From positions 186,001-250,000 of the forward strand of contig JAFGPW010000005.1 of NCBI GenBank assembly GCA_016935985.1: a stretch of DNA of 64,000 bases. The letters are read 5' to 3'. This stretch comes from Candidatus Woesearchaeota archaeon (lineage in GTDB: Archaea > Nanobdellota > Nanobdellia > Woesearchaeales > JAFGPW01). The notes beneath the pieces are model-generated. The model ran no database searches. It had not been told where the DNA came from and saw nothing but the letters and a program-made list of their open reading frames with translations. Every line of letters starts with the position of its first letter. The first letter of the stretch is position 1. Below, one piece after another: positions 58,089 to 64,000 of the stretch. The position numbers and the translations under genes are program-made.

Positions 58089-59027
58089 TCATCCCGAGAG
58101 GTTCTCCTTGTACCAGCCGTAGCTCCGCTCGAGGCCCTCGTCGAAGCCGACCTCGACCTCGTAGCCGAGCAGTCGCTTCGCCTTCTCGATCGAGGCGAGC
58201 GAGTGCTTGATGTCCCCCGCCCGCTCGTCCTTGTACTCGGCCTCTATTCTCGTGCCGGTGAGATCCGCAATCCTCTCGAGCAGCCGGTTGAGGCTGATCG
58301 TCTCGCCGGTCGCGATGTTGATCGTCTCGCCTGCCGCCTTCTTCGCGGTGCAGGCGAGGATGTTGGCGTTCACGTTGTTCGTGACGAAGGTGAAGTCGCG
58401 CGTCTGCTCGCCGTCGCCGAAGACGACCGGCCTCTTCCCCAAGAGCGCCGCCTTCATGAAGAGCGGGATCACCGCCGCGTAGGGCGAGTCGGGCGTCTGG
58501 TGCGGGCCGAAGACGTTGAAGTAGCGCAGCGACACCGTCTCGAGCCCGTAGACCGCATGGAAGACCTTGCAGTAGTATTCGCCGACGAGCTTCGAGACGC
58601 CGTAGGGCGAGGTGGGGGCGGCGGGCATGTCCTCCTCCTTCGGCAGCGTCGGGGTGTCGCCGTAGGCGGAGGAGGATGCCGCATAGACCACCCTCTTGAC
58701 GCCGGCGTCGCGCGCGGCGACGAGCACGTTCATCGTGCCGGAGACGTTGTGCTCGTTGCTCGCGATCGGGTCGTCGACCGAGCGTGGGACCGAGCAGAGC
58801 GCCGCCTGATGGAGCACGAAGTCGACGTCCTTTACCGCTTCCCTGACGGTCAGCAGGTCGCGGATGTCCCCCCTGATGAGCTCGATCCGGCCCTTGACGG
58901 CATCGACGTTTCGGGGGTCGCCGGTGCTGTTGTTGTCGAGCACCCGCACCTCCTCGCCTCTCCTGACGAGTTCGAGGACGATGTTCGATCCGATGAAGCC
59001 GGTTCCGCCGGTGACGAGGTATCTCAT
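58089..59027 (-). CDS. NAD-dependent sugar-nucleotide epimerase (UDP-GlcNAc/Glc 4-epimerase type)
   Basis: 312 residues of the extended short-chain dehydrogenase family: TGGTGFIGSNIV (NAD binding), LHQAALCSVPRSV, and the catalytic YGVSK. It resembles WbpP/GalE enzymes that interconvert gluco and galacto sugars. ATG 59027 follows GGAGG at eight bases. It is the first gene of the minus-strand operon leading to the 6-dehydrogenase, 21 bases upstream of it. Confidence 0.9.
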   Translation of the reverse strand: MRYLVTGGTGFIGSNIVLELVRRGEEVRVLDNNSTGDPRNVDAVKGRIELIRGDIRDLLTVREAVKDVDFVLHQAALCSVPRSVDDPIASNEHNVSGTMNVLVAARDAGVKRVVYAASSSAYGDTPTLPKEEDMPAAPTSPYGVSKLVGEYYCKVFHAVYGLETVSLRYFNVFGPHQTPDSPYAAVIPLFMKAALLGKRPVVFGDGEQTRDFTFVTNNVNANILACTAKKAAGETINIATGETISLNRLLERIADLTGTRIEAEYKDERAGDIKHSLASIEKAKRLLGYEVEVGFDEGLERSYGWYKENLSG

Positions 59028-59067
59028 GGTTCGGGCCTCCCTGCAGGCTGTTGGTGACGCAGGGCAC

Positions 59068-59077
59068 CTATAAAAGG
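59068..59077 (-). promoter_or_regulatory. TATA box for the epimerase operon
   Basis: Minus strand CCTTTTATAG; predicted start near 59046, giving a short leader with a ribosome binding site. Confidence 0.6.
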
Positions 59078-59173
59078 TTTCTCTCCTGGAGGCCCCGGAA
59101 AACATATAAGAAGGGTGTTAACCTCTCATTAACAACCTTTAAAAAGCGTCTGGGGACTATCCGCGACGGCAGC

Positions 59174-59181
59174 CTTATAAA
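59174..59181 (+). promoter_or_regulatory. TATA box for the GT4 gene
   Basis: CTTATAAA centred 26 bases before ATG 59204; this excludes the longer in-frame reading from 59051. Several other AT-rich boxes lie at 59103-59143. Confidence 0.65.
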
Positions 59182-59203
59182 CGACCGGCTGCCGCGGAAA
59201 ACG

Positions 59204-60304
59204 ATGAGGATCTGCTACCTGGCGAACGCGGCCGAGACCCACACCCTGCGCTGGGTCGAGCACTTCTCGAAGGAGCACGAGGTCATCCTCATCACCAACC
59301 GGATCGTGCGCTCCTGGTACCGGGAGCTCGTCAGCTCCGGCAGTCTCGAGCTCCATGTGGTCAAGGCCCCGAAGAATCCGGCGCTGCGCTTCATCACGAC
59401 CCTTTTCGCCGTCCGCAGGCTCATCAGGAGGCTGCGGCCGGACATCGTGCATGCGCACTACGTGTCAGAGTACGGCGTCTTCGCCGCGTTCTCGGGCTTT
59501 CGGCCGTTCATGGTCTCTCCCTGGGGCGGCGACATCCAGTTCGAGTGCGATCGCCTCTTCGGCCTCTGGCGGCTGATGGTCAGGCACGTCATCAGGACAG
59601 CAGACCTCGTCCAGGCGCCGGACCCCACAATCGCGAAGTACCTCATGGCCTTCTCCGACCGCGGCAACGTGCGCGTGCTCAAATGGATGGGCGTGAAGAC
59701 GGACCTGTTCAGGCCGCGCACGCGCTCGACCGGGAAGACGGTGCGGATCATCCATCTCCGACGGCTCGCAGCAGAATACTCCAACGACGTCCTCTTCAGG
59801 GCGCTCGCGATGCTGGAACAGCGCGGGGTACGCGGCTTCTCCGTCACCTATCTCGATTTCGGCGTCGACCGGGAACGGATGCGGGCCCTCATACGGAAGC
59901 TCGGCATCGCGCCGCTCCTCAAACCGGCGGATTGGATACCCTATGCCGAGCTCCCATCGGTCCTCGCCGCGCACGACATCTATGTCGACACCTTCCGCGC
60001 CGAGCTCCCCGGCGCCGGCATCGGCATGGGCTGCATGGAAGCGATGGGCTGCGGCTGCGCTGCGGTGTTCGCCGACATCCCCGGCGCCCGCGTCTACCTC
60101 ACGGACGGGAAGAACGCGGTCCTCTACGCGCCGGGCGACCCCGCGTCGCTCGCCGACGCGCTCGGGCGGCTCGTCAGGGACGCCCGGCTCAGGAAGCGCG
60201 TCGCGAGGGCGGCGCGCGCCTACATCCTCGCTAAGCAGGACTGGGATACGAACATGGCTGAGGTCGAGCGGGCGTACGAGGGCCTGCTCGCAGAGCGGAG
60301 GTGA
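59204..60304 (+). CDS. GT4-family glycosyltransferase
   Basis: 366 residues, GT-B fold. RPDIVHAHYVSEYG in the first half and the donor-binding EAMGCGCAAVFADIPG in the second half (with an E-x7-E-like arrangement) are typical of family 4. It probably adds a sugar from an NDP donor to the growing surface glycan. Followed after 6 bases by the Wzx-type flippase gene. Confidence 0.87.
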   Translation: MRICYLANAAETHTLRWVEHFSKEHEVILITNRIVRSWYRELVSSGSLELHVVKAPKNPALRFITTLFAVRRLIRRLRPDIVHAHYVSEYGVFAAFSGFRPFMVSPWGGDIQFECDRLFGLWRLMVRHVIRTADLVQAPDPTIAKYLMAFSDRGNVRVLKWMGVKTDLFRPRTRSTGKTVRIIHLRRLAAEYSNDVLFRALAMLEQRGVRGFSVTYLDFGVDRERMRALIRKLGIAPLLKPADWIPYAELPSVLAAHDIYVDTFRAELPGAGIGMGCMEAMGCGCAAVFADIPGARVYLTDGKNAVLYAPGDPASLADALGRLVRDARLRKRVARAARAYILAKQDWDTNMAEVERAYEGLLAERR

Positions 60305-60310
60305 TGCCCG

Positions 60311-61750
60311 ATGACGATGCTCCCCCGCATCCTCAAGAACATGAGCGTGCTCTTCGCGGCGGAGATCGTCACCAAGATCCTCTCCTTCTTCCTGGTCATC
60401 CTCCTCACCCGCTACCTCGGCGACTACGGCTTCGGCCAGTACTCCTTCATCATCGCCACGACCGGCCTCCTGTACCTCTTCTTCGACTTCGGGATGTGGG
60501 ACTTCGCGCTCAAGGAGTTCCCGCGGCACATGCAGGACTGTAAAAGGTATCTGGACAACATCATCCCCCTCCAGGCGGCCATCGGCGTCGTCTTCGCGCT
60601 GCCGGTCGCGCTCTATCTGGCGACCTCCGGCCACGACCCCTCCTTCAAGCTCTCCTTCGCGCTCGGCTACCTGCTCCTCTTCCTCATGTCGTTCTCCGAC
60701 TCGATGCGCGTCGTCTTCAAGGTGCATGAGGAGATGGAATACGACTCGCTCGAGCGCACCGTCGAGAAGGCCATCTCCTTCGGCGGGGGGGTGGCGGCGC
60801 TCGCTATGGGCCACGGGCTCGTCGGCTTCTTCCTCGTCCTGATCGCCGCGAAGGCGGTCTCGCTCGGCGTCAGCTTCATCATCCTCCGCAGGCGCTACTT
60901 CCGGCCCGGCATCGCGTTCGACCTCGCCTACTGGCGGTACCTCCTCGTCTCGGGCAGCGCCTTCTTCTTCATGATCGTCTTCTACATGATCCACTTCCAG
61001 ATCGACACCATCATGATCAAGCTCTTCCACGACTTCGCGGTGGTCGGCTGGTACGATGCCGCCTACAAGCTCGTCACGACCCTCACCCTGCTGCCGAACA
61101 TCATCCTGATACCGGTGCTGCCGGTCATGACCCGCTCGTTCATCGACGACCGCCGGCTCCTCATCGCGATCTACCGGAAGCTCTTCCGATACCTCTTCAT
61201 ACTCTTCGCGCCGATCGCCGTCGGGACGACGCTGCTCGCCGGCCGGATCATCGGTCTCGTCTACACCGACCAGTTCGCGAACTCAGCCCTCGCTCTCCAG
61301 ATACTCATCTGGGCGGAGCTCTTCGTCGTGCTCTCATTCCTGACGAAGACAGTTCTCGTCTCGATCGACCGCCAGAAGGACTTCACCTACCTGATCGGCG
61401 CATCGGCGCTGCTCAACATATTCCTCAATCTCTACATGATCCCGCGCTACTCCTATGTCGGCGCCGGCATCACGACGGTCATCACCGAAGGAATCGTGTT
61501 CGTCGTGTCCTACCTGGTCATCTCGAAGCGGCTCGCGCGCTTCAGCCTGCTCCGGCTCTGGAAGCCCGCCGTCGCCGCCGCGGCGATGGGGATCGCCGTC
61601 CACCTGATCCGGCCGCTCAACCTCTTCGCCATCATCGCCGTCGCCGCCCTCGTCTACGCCGGGCTCATCCTGCTCCTGCGCGAGGTCACCGGCGAGGACC
61701 TCGCGCTCGTCAGGAAGGGCGTGCTCCCCTGGCTCGACAGGAAGCGATGA
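60311..61750 (+). CDS. Wzx-type polysaccharide/oligosaccharide flippase
   Basis: 479 residues with about fourteen membrane helices. The N-terminus NMSVLFAAEIVTKILSFFLVI followed by RYLGDYGFGQYSF is the standard opening of the MATE-related polysaccharide-export family. It would turn lipid-linked repeat units across the membrane. It shares the operon with the GT4 enzyme. Confidence 0.9.
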   Translation: MTMLPRILKNMSVLFAAEIVTKILSFFLVILLTRYLGDYGFGQYSFIIATTGLLYLFFDFGMWDFALKEFPRHMQDCKRYLDNIIPLQAAIGVVFALPVALYLATSGHDPSFKLSFALGYLLLFLMSFSDSMRVVFKVHEEMEYDSLERTVEKAISFGGGVAALAMGHGLVGFFLVLIAAKAVSLGVSFIILRRRYFRPGIAFDLAYWRYLLVSGSAFFFMIVFYMIHFQIDTIMIKLFHDFAVVGWYDAAYKLVTTLTLLPNIILIPVLPVMTRSFIDDRRLLIAIYRKLFRYLFILFAPIAVGTTLLAGRIIGLVYTDQFANSALALQILIWAELFVVLSFLTKTVLVSIDRQKDFTYLIGASALLNIFLNLYMIPRYSYVGAGITTVITEGIVFVVSYLVISKRLARFSLLRLWKPAVAAAAMGIAVHLIRPLNLFAIIAVAALVYAGLILLLREVTGEDLALVRKGVLPWLDRKR

Positions 61751-61778
61751 GGATGCGGTCTTGGGGAGCGGCAGGCGC

Positions 61779-63332
61779 TCAGACATCCGTGATCTTCAGG
61801 TAGTCGATCCTCGCCCTCGACACCTTCGCGCGCCTGCCGGTGACCTCACGCCAGACCTTTATCATGAACTTCTTCAGCGGCAGGATCGCGCCGACGAGAT
61901 AATCCGTCTTCCTCCTGCTCCGCAGGATCGCCCTGAGGTAGCGCGGGTCCCAGAGGTAGCTGATGCGCCTGCGCAGGGGATTGAGCCGCGCGTTCGTGCC
62001 GTTCGTCAGCTCCTCCAAGTTGTGGCCGTGCGTCGCGAAGATGAACCGCCTGTCGGTGAGCGCGAGCTTGGCGATGTTGTAGAGATAATACTCCTCCATC
62101 GGCAGGTCGATCCTGCGCTCGTCGTGCAGGTCGGTACCCGGGAACGGCGTGAGGATGCCGAAGCTGTAGGTGTCGGCGTCGAGCTCTTCCGCCAGCCGGA
62201 GCGTGTCCTCGACGTCCTTTTCCGTCTCGCCGGGGCAGTTGAACATGAAATTCGCGAACGTCCTGATCCCATGCTTCTTGCTCCAGGCGAAGCAGTTCCT
62301 GATCTGGTCGATGCGCACGCCCTTCTTCATGCGGTTGAGCATCTCCTGGCTTCCCGCCTCCACACCGAACTCGAGCTGGATGCAGCCGGCCTTCGCCATC
62401 GCCGCCACCATCTCCTCGGTGAGCAGGTTCGCCTTCGTCTGGCAGGCCCATACCATGCCGAGCCTGCGCCTCTCGAGCTCGTCGCAGAACTCGAAGACCC
62501 GCTTCTTCCCGAGGGTGAACGTCTCGTCGGCGATCATGAACGCGTCGATGCGGTACTTCCGCTTGAGCAGCTCGATCTCGTCGACCACCGCCCCGATGCT
62601 CCGCACCCGCGCCATGCCGAGGAGCGCCTCGTTCTTCTTGAAGAGGTTCTTGGACACGCAGAAGGTGCACACCGACGGGCAGCCGCGCGTGGTGAATATG
62701 TAGTAGGTCGAGAGGTAGAGCGGGCGTATCAGGTCCATCTGCGGCTTGCAGTAGAACTCCATGTCGATGAGCGAGAAATCCCGTGGCGGGATCTCGTCGA
62801 GGTCGTGCATGACCGGCATGCGCGGCGTCTCGCGCATCCTGCCGTCCTTCAGGAACGCGATCCCCCGGATCTCGTCGAGGGGCCTGCCGTCCCGCAGCGC
62901 GATCGCGAGCTCGGCGAAAGTGCGCTCGCCCTCGCCGATCACCACCGCGTCGACGGGGCTGTCCGGGAAGATGAAGTCGTCCGGCTTGATGGTCGGATGG
63001 ATGCCGCCGACGACGAGCCGTAGCCCGGGAAGCCGCCTCTTCAGGAGCCGGCAGGTCTGGAGCACCTCAGGCGCCTCGGGGGTGAAGCAGCCGAGCCCGA
63101 CGATCCGTGCGTCCGAGCGCTCGATCCGTTCCGCGATCCTGCGGAACATGGCCTTCCATACCTCCTCGGTGATAGGCCTTCCGATCTCGGACTTCTCGTC
63201 GATGATCGCCGCCCGGACACCCTTAGACCGGCAGTAGGCCTCGATGTCGAGCGAGGCGAAGGGCGGCACCCGCTCGTTCGAGCGCGCGATCGTGGTGACG
63301 AGCGCCACATCATATTGTTTTCCGCCTTCCAT
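61779..63332 (-). CDS. B12-binding-domain radical SAM protein
   Basis: 517 residues. N-terminal cobalamin-binding-like domain (about 1-150, VGLGCFTPEAPE and VVGGIHPT) and a radical SAM core with the [4Fe-4S] motif CPSVCTFC near residue 220, preceded by FTTRGC. Related enzymes methylate or rearrange unactivated carbons in lipids, antibiotics or sugars. The setting suggests modification of a lipid carrier or glycan. The ATG at 63332 is 30 bases from its TATA box; an upstream in-frame extension is excluded. Confidence 0.87.
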   Translation of the reverse strand: MEGGKQYDVALVTTIARSNERVPPFASLDIEAYCRSKGVRAAIIDEKSEIGRPITEEVWKAMFRRIAERIERSDARIVGLGCFTPEAPEVLQTCRLLKRRLPGLRLVVGGIHPTIKPDDFIFPDSPVDAVVIGEGERTFAELAIALRDGRPLDEIRGIAFLKDGRMRETPRMPVMHDLDEIPPRDFSLIDMEFYCKPQMDLIRPLYLSTYYIFTTRGCPSVCTFCVSKNLFKKNEALLGMARVRSIGAVVDEIELLKRKYRIDAFMIADETFTLGKKRVFEFCDELERRRLGMVWACQTKANLLTEEMVAAMAKAGCIQLEFGVEAGSQEMLNRMKKGVRIDQIRNCFAWSKKHGIRTFANFMFNCPGETEKDVEDTLRLAEELDADTYSFGILTPFPGTDLHDERRIDLPMEEYYLYNIAKLALTDRRFIFATHGHNLEELTNGTNARLNPLRRRISYLWDPRYLRAILRSRRKTDYLVGAILPLKKFMIKVWREVTGRRAKVSRARIDYLKITDV

Positions 63333-63357
63333 GAGGATGCCGTTAAACCAAGCATGC

Positions 63358-63367
63358 CTTATAAATG
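63358..63367 (-). promoter_or_regulatory. TATA box for the radical SAM gene
   Basis: Minus strand CATTTATAAG, predicted start near 63335, almost at the ATG (63332). Confidence 0.62.
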
Positions 63368-63429
63368 TTATTAATGAGCCCCCCACCGCCTACGACCCGC
63401 CGTGATGCCGTGACCGGACATCAACAAGC

Positions 63430-63437
63430 TTTATTAA
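63430..63437 (+). promoter_or_regulatory. TATA box for the terminal deacetylase gene
   Basis: TTTATTAA centred 26 bases before ATG 63460; leaderless. Confidence 0.6.
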
Positions 63438-63459
63438 TGCCTGCCCCCTGCCGGTATCC

Positions 63460-64000
63460 ATGCCACAGCGACAGTTCCTCTATGTGCCCACCTTCGACGT
63501 CGAATATTTCCTCGGCGCGAGGGAGCTCACGCACGATGTGCCGCTCGTCGCTGGTATGCTCTCATCATACCCTAGATTCAAGGCGACCTTCAATGTCGCG
63601 GCGCTCGCGCTGCGCGACCACACGCCCCTCTTCAGGCAGCTGCTTGAGGCGGGCCACGAAATCGCGCTCCACGGCTACCGGCATGACCTGGATTGGGGGA
63701 TGAAGTCCGCTGCCGAGCAGGACGCGCTCATCGGGAAGGCGAAGCGGCTCGCCGAATCGCGGCTCGGCGTCCCGGTCAGGGGCTGGGCGACGCCGCGCGG
63801 CAACTTCCACAGCGCACGGGTCCCGCTCCTCAGGAGGCACGGCTTCCTCTACGTCCGGGACCGGGCGGTGACGGACTACCATTCCTTCGTCCTACCCCGG
63901 ACCGAGGGCGGCATCGTCGACCTCAACCGCTTCGGGCATGACGAGATGGCGTTCATCGCAAACCCGCTCCTGCATCCCCTCATGCGTTGGGGCCTCCAGG
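63460..64000 (+). CDS. polysaccharide deacetylase (NodB fold), 3' end outside window
   Basis: 180 codons are visible and the frame is open at the window end. MPQRQFLYVPTFDVE places the metal-binding Asp at D13, and HGYRH gives H71 and H75; a GWATPRG segment corresponds to the RxP motif region. No signal peptide is seen, so this copy may be cytoplasmic or act on a lipid-linked intermediate, unlike the anchored paralogue at 12182. It belongs to the surface-glycan cluster. Confidence 0.82.
   Translation, partial: MPQRQFLYVPTFDVEYFLGARELTHDVPLVAGMLSSYPRFKATFNVAALALRDHTPLFRQLLEAGHEIALHGYRHDLDWGMKSAAEQDALIGKAKRLAESRLGVPVRGWATPRGNFHSARVPLLRRHGFLYVRDRAVTDYHSFVLPRTEGGIVDLNRFGHDEMAFIANPLLHPLMRWGLQ

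Noticed and set aside
56739-59057. A 772-codon open frame on the plus strand across the WbpA-like and epimerase genes
   Set aside because: It is antisense to two clear enzymes, its product is a compositionally biased Arg/Asp/Val/Leu mixture without motifs, and it has no promoter. High GC content creates such long shadow frames.
59465-61030. A 521-codon minus-strand open frame
   Set aside because: It is antisense to the GT4 and Wzx genes and has the Glu/Asp/Val-rich composition of a shadow frame.

Overview
This window reads as part of an archaeal chromosome with high GC content, most likely from a DPANN-type lineage (inference; no finer placement is possible from sequence alone). Evidence for Archaea: RadA and RadB recombinases, an archaeal RPA, ribosomal protein S2 of archaeal type, MBF1, an AK6/Fap7 kinase, a TRAM-domain protein, PGF-pre-PGF surface proteins, and a TATA box centred about 26 bases before many start codons, so that many first-in-operon genes look leaderless. 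Genes inside operons instead use ATGA overlaps or GAGGTG-type ribosome binding sites. I saw one 5S rRNA gene, and no tRNA, CRISPR array, insertion sequence or integrase.

Layout. 1-480: end of a thrombospondin-type-3 protein. 592-11044: a compact operon-like run of twelve genes. Ten consecutive products are short or medium proteins with a basic-basic-Gly type III signal and one membrane helix (pilin-like); one of these carries an N-acetylmuramoyl-L-alanine amidase fold. The last two are an M23 endopeptidase and a soluble lytic transglycosylase (SLT) fused to a large extracellular region. Three peptidoglycan-hydrolase folds on a pilin-like machine, in an organism class that has no peptidoglycan, is the best candidate here for an undescribed system (contact with, or attack on, bacterial walls). 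11109-15584: replication/recombination and RNA genes (RPA, a polysaccharide deacetylase coupled to it, a small conserved protein, RadA, TRAM protein, RNA 2',3'-cyclic phosphodiesterase). 15616-19034: a pilin-like protein plus a 965-residue secreted protein with TSP3, LamG and Kazal domains. 19271-22030: S2, RadB, glycerate kinase.

22087-30032: a membrane glycosylation block: two STT3-like GT-C proteins whose WWDYG site is degenerate, a GT2 transferase, a membrane-anchored thioredoxin-like protein with CPDC, another GT-C enzyme, a methyltransferase and a UbiA-type prenyl-phosphate transferase. 30114-40539: two very large surface proteins with PGF-pre-PGF domains, a membrane helix and cytoplasmic tails; between them lies a 99-residue protein whose promoter carries three perfect and two imperfect copies of a 17-bp palindrome TGTTA-N7-TAACA. 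40523-50220: MBF1, YjbQ, a membrane-tethered winged-helix regulator, a lipoprotein, an ABC-2 exporter, AK6, a sugar nucleotidyltransferase, a shortened NFACT/Rqc2-like protein and a 36-residue lysine-rich peptide.

50254-64000: the 5S gene, then a surface-glycan cluster: DUF457-like membrane protein, flippase-like protein, WbpD/E/B/A-type enzymes that together would make UDP-GlcNAc3NAcA, a GT-C transferase, an NDP-sugar epimerase, a GT4 transferase, a Wzx-type flippase, a B12-binding radical SAM protein and a second polysaccharide deacetylase cut by the window end. The overall picture is a cell that invests heavily in an elaborate glycosylated surface and in secreted wall-active enzymes.
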